A stretch of DNA of 36,117 nucleotides from Polaromonas sp. (lineage in GTDB: Bacteria > Pseudomonadota > Gammaproteobacteria > Burkholderiales > Burkholderiaceae_C), in contig NZ_JABBPC010000016.1 of the NCBI RefSeq assembly GCF_012927485.1, positions 1 to 36,117 of the forward strand. Reading direction: 5' to 3'. The number at the start of each line of letters is the position of its first letter. The stretch's first letter is position 1. This document shows positions 17,317-26,193 of the stretch, piece by piece. The position numbers and the translations under genes were made by a program. Under the pieces are notes generated by a model. The model saw nothing but the letters and a program-made list of their open reading frames with translations. It did no database searches and was not told the origin of the DNA.

Positions 17317-17715
17317 GTGGTCGATAAAAGCATCAAGATTCTAGTCGTGGACGATTTCCCGACCATGCGCCGGATTGTTCGCAATCTGCTCAAAGAGCTG
17401 GAGTTCGTCAATGTTGACGAGGCTGAAGACGGCGCAGTCGGTCTGGAAAAGCTGAAGGGCGGTAACTACGGCTTTGTGGTATCCGACTGGAACATGCCCA
17501 ATATGGATGGCTTGGCCATGTTGAAGGCGATTCGCGCCGATCCTCAATTGGCCAAACTCCCGGTCTTGATGGTGACCGCAGAAGCGAAAAAGGAAAATAT
17601 TATCGCGGCGGCCCAAGCTGGCGCCAGTGGGTATGTCGTCAAGCCGTTTACAGCCGTTACTCTGGAAGAGAAAATTATCAAGATATTCGAAAAAATGGCG
17701 AAGGAGGGTGCTTGA
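17317..17715 (+). CDS. cheY: Chemotaxis response regulator CheY
   Basis: This 132-residue single receiver domain is phosphorylated by CheA and binds FliM to change motor rotation. The acidic pocket is [10 protein letters not shown], the acceptor is Asp57 in [11 protein letters not shown], the conserved Thr is in MVTAEAKKE, and Lys in GYVVKPFTA. It is very close to enterobacterial CheY. The GTG at 17317 was chosen: it gives [11 protein letters not shown], aligning with E. coli MADKELKFLVV, and TTGGAG lies six bases upstream. The alternative GTG at 17311 would sit within that ribosome site. Confidence 0.95.
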   Translation: MVDKSIKILVVDDFPTMRRIVRNLLKELEFVNVDEAEDGAVGLEKLKGGNYGFVVSDWNMPNMDGLAMLKAIRADPQLAKLPVLMVTAEAKKENIIAAAQAGASGYVVKPFTAVTLEEKIIKIFEKMAKEGA

Positions 17716-17716
17716 T

Positions 17717-18358
17717 ATGGAGCCGACAGTACTTCCTGGCGTGAGCGTTTGTGATTCGACCGAGCAACTGCTTCACCGCATCGGCCAATTGACGCGCCAG
17801 ATGCGCGAAGGTATGCGTGAGTTGGGCCTGGACAAGGATATTGCCAGGGCCGCTGAAGCCATCCCCGATGCACGAGACCGTCTGAGCTATGTCGCCCACA
17901 TGACTGAGCGCGCAGCGGACAGGGCTTTGAATGCGATCGATCTGGCCCAGCCCATCCAGGAAAAACTGGCCAAGCAGGCAAATGGCCTGACGCAGCGCTG
18001 GAATGTCTGGTCTTTGAGTCCATCGGAGCTGGACGGCGCGCGCGAACTGGTGGTCGATACGCGCGCTTATTTGTCGGAGGTGCCGCAACAGGTCAGTGCG
18101 ACCAATGCCCAATTGATGGAAATCATGATGGCGCAGGACTTCCAGGACCTGACAGGCCAGGTCATCATGAAGATGATGGATGTTATCAAGGACATGGAGA
18201 CGCAGCTACTTCGGCTGCTGATCGACAATGCGCCGCCCGAAAAACGGCAGGAAGTAAGCAGTAGTCCGCTCAACGGACCTCAAATCAAGTGCGGTGACCC
18301 CGACGCGGCCGAGAACCAAGTCCAGGTCGACGATTTGCTGGCCAGTCTCGGATTTTAG
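17717..18358 (+). CDS. cheZ: CheY-P phosphatase CheZ
   Basis: This 213-residue protein speeds dephosphorylation of CheY-P. The long helical hairpin carries MMAQDFQDLTGQVIMKMMDV (about residues 136-155), in which the Gln after Asp-Phe is the catalytic residue. The C-terminus ends VDDLLASLGF, the CheY-binding peptide. The start at ATG 17717, one base after the cheY stop, gives MEPTVLPGV; an earlier in-frame ATG lies inside cheY and was rejected. Confidence 0.93.
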   Translation: MEPTVLPGVSVCDSTEQLLHRIGQLTRQMREGMRELGLDKDIARAAEAIPDARDRLSYVAHMTERAADRALNAIDLAQPIQEKLAKQANGLTQRWNVWSLSPSELDGARELVVDTRAYLSEVPQQVSATNAQLMEIMMAQDFQDLTGQVIMKMMDVIKDMETQLLRLLIDNAPPEKRQEVSSSPLNGPQIKCGDPDAAENQVQVDDLLASLGF

Positions 18359-18486
18359 GAAGTCACGCGCCCCTCATTGCCCAAAGAACAGGTCTATCCC
18401 TCGCCTGTTTCGCCGATTAGTGCAAGCCGCCTGCCTCAATAATCTTGGGGACAGGGGGCCTTTGCACCTAGCGCTCCGGAGCATTG

Positions 18487-19629
18487 ATGGCGGAAGAAAG
18501 TGATCTTGAAAAAACCGAACCCGCCTCACCCAGGCGTCTTGAAAGGGCGCGCGAGGACGGGCAGGTAGCGAGGTCCCGGGAATTGGTCACCTTTGTGATG
18601 CTGGCCACTGGTGTGAGCGGCCTTTGGGTTATGGGGGAAATGATCGGCAACCATTTTGGCAGTGCGCTGCGCAATGGCCTGCAATTCGAGCGGGCGTCTG
18701 CGTTCGACGAGTCGCACATGATGGTGCAGGCCGGAACCGCCGTGCTTCAGGGGTTGCAGGCGCTGATGCCGCTCCTCGGCATGATGATGGTTGCCGCGCT
18801 CCTTGCACCGATGATGCTCGGCGGCTGGCTGTTCTCAACTAAATCGTTGGCTCCCAATTTTTCCAAATTGAATCCGGTGTCGGGTATCGGGCGCATGTTT
18901 TCCACCGAATCGCTGGCCGAGCTGGTCAAGACCATGGTCAAGTCCCTGCTGATTGGTGGCGTGGCCTGGTGGGTCATATCCGGCAATGTGGTGTCGATCA
19001 TGGCGCTGATGAGTGAGCCTGTGCACTCGGCGTTGCCGCATACCCTGCGGCTGGTGACCAGCAGTTGCGCACTGATCGTTGGCTCGTTGTTGTTGGTGGC
19101 TGCCATTGATGTGCCTTATCAGTTGTGGAGCCACTTTCGCAAGCTGCGCATGTCGACCGAGGATTTGCGGCAGGAGCAAAAGGAAAACGATGGCGACCCG
19201 CAAGTCAAGGCCCATATCCGTCGACAACAACAGCAGATGGCGAAGCGCCGCATGATGTCCGAAGTTCCCAAGGCTGACATCATCGTCACCAACCCTACCC
19301 ACTTCGCGGTCGCCCTCAAGTACATCGACAAGGAAATGCGCGCGCCGCGCGTCGTCGCCAAGGGTGCCGATCTCGTGGCGCTGCGCATTCGCGCAATGGC
19401 CGAAGACAACAAGATTCCGATTCTGGAGGCACCGCCGCTAACGCGGGCGCTGTATCGCCATACCCAATTGGGTGACGAGATCCCCCTGGCTTTGTATGGG
19501 GCGGTGGCGGAAGTGCTTGCCTGGGCCTATCAGCTGCACCGCCAGATCAGCGAAGGCGGCGTGGTGCCACCAGCGCCTCGTGACTTGCCGGTGCCTGAAT
19601 CGCTTGATCCGCTGGGAAGCCCTGCATGA
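18487..19629 (+). CDS. flhB: Flagellar type III secretion export-switch protein FlhB
   Basis: This 380-residue protein is an inner-membrane component of the flagellar export gate that switches substrate class from rod/hook to filament. It begins MAEESDLEKTEPASPRRLER, as in other FlhB; a TTG three bases upstream is less likely. Four hydrophobic segments lie between about 30 and 215, followed by the cytoplasmic domain. The self-cleavage site NPTH is at Asn269-Pro270 in IIVTNPTHFAVALKY. It overlaps flhA by four bases. The 128-base gap after cheZ may hold a promoter, although no sigma-28 match is visible. Confidence 0.96.
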   Translation: MAEESDLEKTEPASPRRLERAREDGQVARSRELVTFVMLATGVSGLWVMGEMIGNHFGSALRNGLQFERASAFDESHMMVQAGTAVLQGLQALMPLLGMMMVAALLAPMMLGGWLFSTKSLAPNFSKLNPVSGIGRMFSTESLAELVKTMVKSLLIGGVAWWVISGNVVSIMALMSEPVHSALPHTLRLVTSSCALIVGSLLLVAAIDVPYQLWSHFRKLRMSTEDLRQEQKENDGDPQVKAHIRRQQQQMAKRRMMSEVPKADIIVTNPTHFAVALKYIDKEMRAPRVVAKGADLVALRIRAMAEDNKIPILEAPPLTRALYRHTQLGDEIPLALYGAVAEVLAWAYQLHRQISEGGVVPPAPRDLPVPESLDPLGSPA

Positions 19630-21716
19630 CCGTGATGGATTCATTGTCACGCCTGCCCAAGTTGATGTTGGGCGGCAACACGGCAAAGGGCTTGGTCGGG
19701 CCAATTTTGATCATTCTGATTCTCAGCATGATGATCCTGCCGTTGCCGCCGTTTCTATTGGACCTGCTGTTCACGTTCAATATTGCGCTGTCCATCATGG
19801 TTTTGCTGGTCAGCATGTACACGCTGAAGGCGTTGGATTTTGCAGCCTTCCCTGCGGTACTGTTGTTTACCACGCTGTTGCGGCTGTCGCTCAATGTCGC
19901 TTCCACCCGTGTCGTGCTGATGGAAGGGCACACCGGCCCTGATGCCGCCGGTAAGGTGATTGAGGCTTTTGGGCATTTCCTGGTTGGCGGCAACTTCGCG
20001 GTTGGCGTCATGGTCTTCATTATTCTGGTGGTGATCAACTTCATGGTGATCACCAAGGGCGCGGGTCGTATTGCCGAAGTCGGCGCCCGCTTTACGCTCG
20101 ACGCGATGCCCGGAAAGCAGATGGCGATCGATGCGGATTTGAATGCCGGTCTGATCGGTGAAGACGTGGCGCGCAAACGCCGTGCCGAAGTTGCGCAAGA
20201 GGCCGACTTCTATGGGTCGATGGACGGTGCCAGTAAGTTCGTTCGTGGCGATGCGGTCGCGGGCTTGCTCATTATGGTGATTAATATTATTGGCGGTCTG
20301 ATTGTTGGGGTCGCCCAGCACGGCCTCGATTTCTCGGCGGCGGCCACGACTTACACCCTGCTTGCGATCGGCGATGGCCTGGTCGCGCAGATTCCGGCGC
20401 TCGTGATTTCAACGGCAGCGGGTGTCATCGTGTCCCGAGTGACCACCGACGAGGATGTAGGGGAACAACTTACCGGCCAGTTGTTTGCTAATCCGCAGGT
20501 GTTGTTTCTTACTGCGGGCGTTATCGGATTGATGGGATTGATTCCCGGGATGCCCAATCTGGCGTTCCTGATCATTTCCGGCAGCCTGATCTGGTTAGGA
20601 CGGCGCGTGATGCAACGAGTCGCAAGGGGCGTTGACACCCTGGCTGCGGCACCTTCTCCGGTGCCTGCATCGGCGGAGCCGCAGGAGGCCACATGGGACG
20701 ATGTCACGCTAGTCGATCCGCTCGGACTTGAAGTGGGCTACAGGTTGATCTCGCTGGTGGACAGTACCCAAAGTGGTGAGTTATTGGGGCGTATCAAAAG
20801 TATTCGCAAAAAGTTCGCGCAAGACATTGGTTTTCTGGTGCCCGTGGTTCATATTCGCGACAACTTGGAGATCAAGCCGAATGCGTATGTGGTCAAGCTG
20901 AAAGGTGTCGAGATTGGTCATGGCGAGGCGTCACCTGGCCAATGGATGGCCATCAATCCGGGACAGGTCAGCGCGACCTTACCCGGCACGCAGACCAAGG
21001 ACCCGGCGTTCGGCCTTCCTGCCGTCTGGATTGACAGCAGCTTGCGCGAACAGGCCCAGATCTATGGGTACACAGTCGTCGACGCGAGCACTGTGGTGGC
21101 GACCCACCTGAATCACCTCATTCACGCGCATGCGGCCGAACTGCTGGGACGACAGGAGGTACAACAGTTGCTGGACCGCATCGGCAAGGAGTCGCCAATG
21201 CTGATCGAAGGTCTGGTACCCAAGGCGCTGTCGCTGACGACCGTGCAAAAAGTGCTTCAAAATCTGCTTGACGAGAGCGTGCCGATTAGGGACATGCGCA
21301 CTATTCTGGACGTGCTCGCGGAGAACGCCCCGACTGTGACCGACACGACAGAGTTGACGTCGTTGATCCGGCTGGCACTGGGGCGTGCGATCATCCAGCA
21401 AAGTTTTCCAGACAATGAAGAGCTGCAGGTCATTGGCCTCGATAGTTCGCTTGACCGCGTGTTGTTGCAGGCCTTGACCAATAGCAATGGTCTCGAACCA
21501 GGCCTGGCCGACAGCCTCCTGCGCGAAGCCCAGTCGGCCATGGCGCGTCAGGCCGAATTGGGATTGGCTCCAGTTTTGGTAGTGCAGCATTCACTGCGCG
21601 TCTTGTTGGCCCGCTTTCTACGCCGTAGTTTGCCGCTGCTCAAAGTACTTTCGCATGCCGAAATTCCAGACACCCGCACCATCAAAGTAACCACCCTCAT
21701 CGGAGGTAAAGCTTGA
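19626..21716 (+). CDS. flhA: Flagellar type III secretion export-gate protein FlhA
   Basis: This 696-residue protein is the largest export-gate component. The N-terminal half (about 20-330) has eight membrane helices with the conserved cytoplasmic loop GRIAEVGARFTLDAMPGKQM followed by GLIGEDVARKRRAEV. The C-terminal half is the cytoplasmic nonameric ring domain that docks chaperone-substrate pairs. It ends normally. It overlaps flhB upstream and flhF downstream, indicating coupled translation. Confidence 0.97.
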   Translation: MTVMDSLSRLPKLMLGGNTAKGLVGPILIILILSMMILPLPPFLLDLLFTFNIALSIMVLLVSMYTLKALDFAAFPAVLLFTTLLRLSLNVASTRVVLMEGHTGPDAAGKVIEAFGHFLVGGNFAVGVMVFIILVVINFMVITKGAGRIAEVGARFTLDAMPGKQMAIDADLNAGLIGEDVARKRRAEVAQEADFYGSMDGASKFVRGDAVAGLLIMVINIIGGLIVGVAQHGLDFSAAATTYTLLAIGDGLVAQIPALVISTAAGVIVSRVTTDEDVGEQLTGQLFANPQVLFLTAGVIGLMGLIPGMPNLAFLIISGSLIWLGRRVMQRVARGVDTLAAAPSPVPASAEPQEATWDDVTLVDPLGLEVGYRLISLVDSTQSGELLGRIKSIRKKFAQDIGFLVPVVHIRDNLEIKPNAYVVKLKGVEIGHGEASPGQWMAINPGQVSATLPGTQTKDPAFGLPAVWIDSSLREQAQIYGYTVVDASTVVATHLNHLIHAHAAELLGRQEVQQLLDRIGKESPMLIEGLVPKALSLTTVQKVLQNLLDESVPIRDMRTILDVLAENAPTVTDTTELTSLIRLALGRAIIQQSFPDNEELQVIGLDSSLDRVLLQALTNSNGLEPGLADSLLREAQSAMARQAELGLAPVLVVQHSLRVLLARFLRRSLPLLKVLSHAEIPDTRTIKVTTLIGGKA

Positions 21717-24124
21717 CCACCGCTACGCAAGCCCTGTTGGCTACTTGCAAAGTCATCGCCGCATCGAGTCGGGAGGCTCTCCGCCTGGTGCGGGAACGGC
21801 TGGGACCCGATGCCATCGTGTTGTCCAACCGGGTGATCGCCGAGGGCGTCGAAATTGTGGCGACTTTGGAGAGTTCTGCGGAGGAGATGGCGATTCCAGA
21901 GCGGCAAGTTCCGGGACCCGACCAGCGTCCTGTCGAAACTCGTTGGTCGGTCGATACGCCCCTGGTGCCTGGGATCGTCAGCGATGAAGAGGGCGCTCTG
22001 CGGGAAAATAAGTCGGTGCGCGGCTTGATTGAAGAGCGCTTGGCCGGGCTCTCCTGGAATGAAGCCCAGCGGCGGGAGCCTCTCCGCGGACATTTGCTAC
22101 GGACTCTCTTGGGGGCCGGCTTTAGCGCCCGCTTGGCCAAAGACCTTTTAAAGGACTTGCCCCCCAATCAGAGCTATGCCAGTGGCCTGAGCTATGTCAA
22201 GTCGGCGCTGGCGCGCGACCTGCCCATGCTTGAGAATGATGACGCCTTGATGGACGCGGGGGGCGTTTACGCCCTGATGGGACCGACGGGAGTTGGCAAG
22301 ACGACGACCACAGCCAAGCTCGCCGCGCGTTGCGTCATGCGCTTCGGAGCGGAAAAACTGGCGCTGGTCACCACCGACAGCTACCGGATCGGCGCCTACG
22401 AGCAATTGCGTATTTACGGCCAAATCCTGGGTGTGTCGGTCTACGCCGTTAAGGACGCAGTCGACCTGGAACTGGTGCTGAAGAACCTTCGCGAAAAGCA
22501 TATGGTGCTCATCGATACGGTGGGCCGGAGCCAGCGCGACCGTGCTGTCTCGGACCAGATTGCGATGTTGTGTAGTGCCGGCCGCCCGGTCAAGCGCCTG
22601 CTGTTGCTTAACGCGTCCAGTCACGGAGACACGCTCAACGAAGTGGTGCAGGCCTACCGCTGCGGTGAGCAGACGGCGAACGAGAAAGATTTAGTCGGAT
22701 GCATCTTCACCAAAGTGGACGAGGCCACGCATCCGGGGGTACTGATTGACATGGCGATTCGTCATCAGTTGCCCTTGCACTACATCTCTAGTGGGCAGAA
22801 AGTCCCGGAGCATCTGGCACTGGGGGACCGTAACGGGTTGATTGACAGTGTGTTTCAGGCCCACAGTCAAAGCTCCTTTTTTATTCCTGGTGAAGCCGAT
22901 CTTGACGAACGGCTAGTGGCGCTCAGCAACGATGCGGACGTGGCGGCAGCGGAGGCCGTTAGTGAACGCCTGCGTTCGCAATGCCATCAACTGATTCGGG
23001 TACTCGGCCACAATTCCCACGAGTTGACTTCCCTTGCGATGACGCTTGCGGCCGGTCAAATCGGTTTCGATGAGACCCGTTTAATCTGGCGCAATCTCTC
23101 TGATGACCGGATCGGGGAGGAAAAGATTGCCCGAAACCTGCTGGCGCAGGCTATTGCTGACAGCAAGCTCAGTTGCCACGACTATGTGTTGGCAATTACC
23201 GGCGAGATCAGCCTGACCTCTGATCAAAGCGCGGAAGCTTCTCCGCTCGTCAGCAGCCTCCTGCTGTCGGATAAAACCGGCTTACCTTTCGCCGCACCGC
23301 ATCAATTTCCGCTAACTCCTGCGCCGTCTGGCAGGGTGCAGTCTGGCTGGATACAACAGCAGAAATTTGGTCGCCCTGTCGTTCATCTTCTCTCCCGTAT
23401 CCCCGCCTCCGCGAGGAGCCCTGAGTGGCCACCCCTCGATGGTCAATGGGTGGCAAGCGCTAGCGCGGCCTGTCGCATCGTGGACGCTGGAAATGGCACA
23501 CCAGGAACGCTGGAGAAGCTGGCTGCGGGACTCACTTTCAGCGCGTCTCAGCCGGCCATATACCGGGGGAAGGCCGCATTACTATCGGTGGCGGAAGCTT
23601 TGGTAGGTCTGCGCCCCCACCCAAAGAACAACCTAATGGGTGAAGAAGTGGCCGCTTCCACCCTGCGTTGCGTCGTGAAGCGTTTTGTCGATGTAAACAA
23701 CGGGAAAACGCTGGCGCACAGCTATGTACTTGCCAGTAGCGGCCTGCAAGCAACCGCATTGCAGGTGGCTCAATGGTCAGCCTGGCGGGCTCTTGCAGAG
23801 CCCTATTTCAAACTTTACGCGCAGGGTATTGTGCAACTCGCAAGCACTTCGGCATTGGGCGGCGCTTCCCTGACGAGGCGTTTCCTGATTGCTGGGCAGG
23901 CTTCCACCACGGTGTTCCGTTTGCAGCGCGCGCAGGGCGCCTGGGCTGAAACCGCGCGAAAAATATTGGCGCAGTTGGCGGGTCGATCCGTTCGGTCCGA
24001 TCGACCGATACCGGGCCTTGCGCTGTTTGAGGGTTTGGGAAAACTTTTCGTGCTTCGGGATGCGCTGGAGACTGATGCAGCGGCAGCATTGCCTCAGTCC
24101 GACACGACCCAGGTGCAGCTCTGA
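21713..24124 (+). CDS. flhF: Flagellar biosynthesis GTPase FlhF with a large extra C-terminal region
   Basis: FlhF is an SRP-type GTPase that sets flagellum number and position at the membrane. The start is TTG 21713, overlapping the flhA stop, with GGAGG upstream. The N-terminal B domain includes SREALRLVRERLGPDAIVLS. The NG domain has the P-loop GPTGVGKTTTTAKL from Gly190, VTTDSYRIGAYEQLRIYGQI, G3 DTVGRSQRD from Asp268, and TKVDE from Thr333. These end near residue 390 at FFIPGEADLDE, where most FlhF proteins stop. A further ~410 residues follow in the same frame with no motif I recognise, ending DTTQVQL. There is no sign of frameshift, and codon use continues unchanged. Confidence 0.9.
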   Translation: MTTATQALLATCKVIAASSREALRLVRERLGPDAIVLSNRVIAEGVEIVATLESSAEEMAIPERQVPGPDQRPVETRWSVDTPLVPGIVSDEEGALRENKSVRGLIEERLAGLSWNEAQRREPLRGHLLRTLLGAGFSARLAKDLLKDLPPNQSYASGLSYVKSALARDLPMLENDDALMDAGGVYALMGPTGVGKTTTTAKLAARCVMRFGAEKLALVTTDSYRIGAYEQLRIYGQILGVSVYAVKDAVDLELVLKNLREKHMVLIDTVGRSQRDRAVSDQIAMLCSAGRPVKRLLLLNASSHGDTLNEVVQAYRCGEQTANEKDLVGCIFTKVDEATHPGVLIDMAIRHQLPLHYISSGQKVPEHLALGDRNGLIDSVFQAHSQSSFFIPGEADLDERLVALSNDADVAAAEAVSERLRSQCHQLIRVLGHNSHELTSLAMTLAAGQIGFDETRLIWRNLSDDRIGEEKIARNLLAQAIADSKLSCHDYVLAITGEISLTSDQSAEASPLVSSLLLSDKTGLPFAAPHQFPLTPAPSGRVQSGWIQQQKFGRPVVHLLSRIPASARSPEWPPLDGQWVASASAACRIVDAGNGTPGTLEKLAAGLTFSASQPAIYRGKAALLSVAEALVGLRPHPKNNLMGEEVAASTLRCVVKRFVDVNNGKTLAHSYVLASSGLQATALQVAQWSAWRALAEPYFKLYAQGIVQLASTSALGGASLTRRFLIAGQASTTVFRLQRAQGAWAETARKILAQLAGRSVRSDRPIPGLALFEGLGKLFVLRDALETDAAAALPQSDTTQVQL

Positions 24125-24134
24125 TGAGGCGCGC

Positions 24135-24830
24135 GTGAAAAAATCGGTTACTGATCAGGCGGACGGCCTGCGACGCTTGATGCTCAGCAGTCCGGGGCGA
24201 TTGGTGTCCGTGGTGGGCAGTGATCCGGTCAGCGTCGCGAGCGTCACTTCGAACCTGGCGGCAGCACTGGTGCAGCAAGGCAAGGAGGTATTGCTGCTGG
24301 ATGAACACGATGGCGCGCAAGCCGTTCAGGTTGATCGCGAGCAGCGGCTGGTGTTGATCAATGCCGTGCTTGATAAAGAAGGCGCCTTGTCGCGACTGGC
24401 GGCTCAGGCGGATAACATTGTGGTCGTGTTGCGGGCGAATGCGGCATCGATCAAAGAGTCCTATGCCTGCATCAAGCGGCTTCATTACGCCCACGCGCTG
24501 CAACGACTGCACGTGCTGGTCAACGGCGTGGCCGACGCGGTCGAGGCACAACGCATACTGGCCAATCTCGTTCATACCGGCAATCGCTATCTCGGGCTTG
24601 CCGTGGAGTCCGCGGGTTGGGTCAGGGCTGATCCTCTTTTCGCCCAAGCCCAGCGACTTAATTTAACTGTCGTCGAAGCCTTTCAAGCCAGCCCCGCAGC
24701 CACGGACTTTAGGCAAATCGCCTCAAATCTGCTCGAGTGGCCATTGCTTGCCGCAGGCGGTCGTCCACCTTCGCGGCCACCCGGAACGATTGCCAGCCAG
24801 AACGCCAATTTCCGGATGGAGATGCGTTGA
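24135..24830 (+). CDS. flhG: FlhG/FleN-like MinD-family protein lacking the Walker A motif
   Basis: This 231-residue protein sits where flhG normally lies, between flhF and fliA. It starts at GTG 24135. The N-terminus has DQADGLRRLM (residues 7-16), matching the DQAxxLR helix by which FlhG stimulates FlhF GTPase activity. The next strand, LVSVVGSDPVSVASVTSN (residues 23-40), aligns with the deviant Walker A region of MinD/FlhG, but KGGxGKT is replaced by SDPVSVAS with no lysine. LLLDEHDG stands for the usual LLDADLG. The rest resembles a MinD fold (LHVLVNGV, VEAQRILANL). It is somewhat shorter than typical FlhG. ATP binding is doubtful, while FlhF contact may persist. The symbol rests on position and the N-terminal motif. 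Confidence 0.75.
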   Translation: MKKSVTDQADGLRRLMLSSPGRLVSVVGSDPVSVASVTSNLAAALVQQGKEVLLLDEHDGAQAVQVDREQRLVLINAVLDKEGALSRLAAQADNIVVVLRANAASIKESYACIKRLHYAHALQRLHVLVNGVADAVEAQRILANLVHTGNRYLGLAVESAGWVRADPLFAQAQRLNLTVVEAFQASPAATDFRQIASNLLEWPLLAAGGRPPSRPPGTIASQNANFRMEMR

Positions 24831-24885
24831 TGCAGCGGCCAAAGATTGCATGCCCCGATCATTAAGAAAGCAGGAGTAATTCTTG

Positions 24886-25647
24886 ATGTACACCTTCCAA
24901 GGAAAGATCGACAAGTCCGGCACGTCTGATTTGCTGAAAGACTATGCGTCGCTGGTGCGACGCCTGGCCTTGCAACTGATTGCAAAACTGCCGGCCAACG
25001 TCGATTTAGACGATCTGATTCAGGCCGGCATGATGGGCTTGCTGGATGCTGCTAGCCGCTATCAGGATGACCAGGGCGCAAAGTTCGAAACTTACGCCAG
25101 TCAGCGTATCCGCGGCGCCATGTTGGACGAATTGCGGGCCAACGATTGGGTATCGCGTGGCTTGCGCCAGTCCTCGCGCAGCGTGGCGAAGGCGGTTCAG
25201 AGCCAGGAGCAAAAGCTTGGACGTGCGCCAACCGAAGGCGAGATCGCGCAGGAACTGGAGCTGCCGCTGGCCGCATACCAACACTTGCTGCAGGAGATCC
25301 ACGGTTGCCAGCTGGTGTACTACGAAGATTTTGATCACCGTGATCAGGAAAACAGTTTTCTGGATCAGCAATGCCAGGGTGAACATGGCGATCGTGGTGA
25401 CAGCAACGGACCTTTGGAGCAATTACTCGAGAGCGGGTTGCGACACCGGCTGGTGGAGGCTATTGAGGCCGTCCCCGAGCGGGAGCGCCTGCTACTCAGT
25501 CTGTACTACGAGCAGGAACTGAACCTGAGAGAGATTGGCGCAGTGATGGAAGTCAGCCAATCACGGGTTTGCCAGCTGCACAGCCAGGTAATCAGCCGCT
25601 TGCGGGGAATACTGGGTGAATCTGTTGAGCGTCCAATCAGCGGCTAG
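24886..25647 (+). CDS. fliA: RNA polymerase sigma factor FliA (sigma-28)
   Basis: This 253-residue sigma-70-family factor directs transcription of late flagellar and chemotaxis genes. Region 2 includes DLDDLIQAGMMGLLDAASRY and KFETYASQRIRGAMLDELRA. Region 3 contains KLGRAPTEGEIAQELEL. Region 4 is LNLREIGAVMEVSQSRVCQL, the helix-turn-helix. The ATG at 24886 gives MYTFQGK; the TTG immediately before is a possible alternative, and AGGAG lies upstream of both. The partner anti-sigma factor FlgM is encoded about 540 bases downstream on the other strand. Confidence 0.95.
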   Translation: MYTFQGKIDKSGTSDLLKDYASLVRRLALQLIAKLPANVDLDDLIQAGMMGLLDAASRYQDDQGAKFETYASQRIRGAMLDELRANDWVSRGLRQSSRSVAKAVQSQEQKLGRAPTEGEIAQELELPLAAYQHLLQEIHGCQLVYYEDFDHRDQENSFLDQQCQGEHGDRGDSNGPLEQLLESGLRHRLVEAIEAVPERERLLLSLYYEQELNLREIGAVMEVSQSRVCQLHSQVISRLRGILGESVERPISG

Positions 25648-25703
25648 CGACTGGGAAAATGTTCGACCGCTGGGTGGATCTGAAAATGTGTCGATAAGCG
25701 CGC

Positions 25704-25739
25704 GCTAGGCCGGCTGCTACCGTTAAAGCCGTGCCTAGC
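25704..25739. terminator. Hairpin between convergent fliA and flgN
   Basis: GCTAGGC-CGGC pairs with GCCG-t-GCCTAGC across a 13-base loop, an 11-pair stem with one bulged base. It lies in the 87-base gap between fliA and flgN and takes in the flgN stop codon. Being symmetric, it can fold in both transcripts. There is no flanking T-run, so termination strength is uncertain. Confidence 0.5.
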
Positions 25740-26193
25740 CCAGGGCGAGACTGTTGCCGCTACTGGCCCCGGTACTGTGCGTGCCGTCCGGTCCATAAAG
25801 CGGTTGACCTTTTGCTTGCAGAAAACTGATCGATTGCCGGGTGAAGTCCAGATGCGTGTGAATCATCACGCCATTGCGATGATTGCGCTCATGCGCCAGC
25901 GCTGCACGCTCCCGTAAGTTATGCCACGCATTCTGCAGTGCTTCCCCGCCGGCCGCTGCGATGGCGTCCGCACCGCTGCGGCCCGCAGCGTAACCCAGTG
26001 ACACCTGTTCCATCTCACGCCGATGACTCAAAAGCACAATCTGATCGGCCAGTTGCGACTTTCGGTTAGCCAGCTCTGGCAGGTCGGAGAAGTTGCCATG
26101 AGTCATGGCGGCGGCTTCCTGATCCAGTAAATCGATAAATTCCCCTATGGCGGCCTCTTCCTGGGCGAGGTGACCAAGTAAAGGGCTACTCAT
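25735..26193 (-). CDS. flgN: Flagellar export chaperone FlgN
   Basis: This 152-residue, mostly helical, acidic protein overlaps flgM by four bases. FlgN binds the hook-filament junction proteins FlgK and FlgL and delivers them to FlhA. Sequence marks are modest: an N-terminal amphipathic helix with EEAAIGEFIDLLDQEAAAMT and LANRKSQLADQIVLLSHRRE, then LRERAALAHERNHRNGVMI, as in the FlgN family. Identification leans on length, helix pattern and position after flgA-flgM. FlgK and FlgL themselves are not in the window. Confidence 0.85.
   Translation of the reverse strand: MSSPLLGHLAQEEAAIGEFIDLLDQEAAAMTHGNFSDLPELANRKSQLADQIVLLSHRREMEQVSLGYAAGRSGADAIAAAGGEALQNAWHNLRERAALAHERNHRNGVMIHTHLDFTRQSISFLQAKGQPLYGPDGTHSTGASSGNSLALG

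Noticed and set aside
18359..18486. Possible sigma-28 promoter before flhB (GCCGATTA)
   Set aside because: No TAAA-type -35 box at the right distance.
19547..20321. Long minus-strand frames inside flhA
   Set aside because: Antisense shadows of a clear FlhA; composition is unlike protein.
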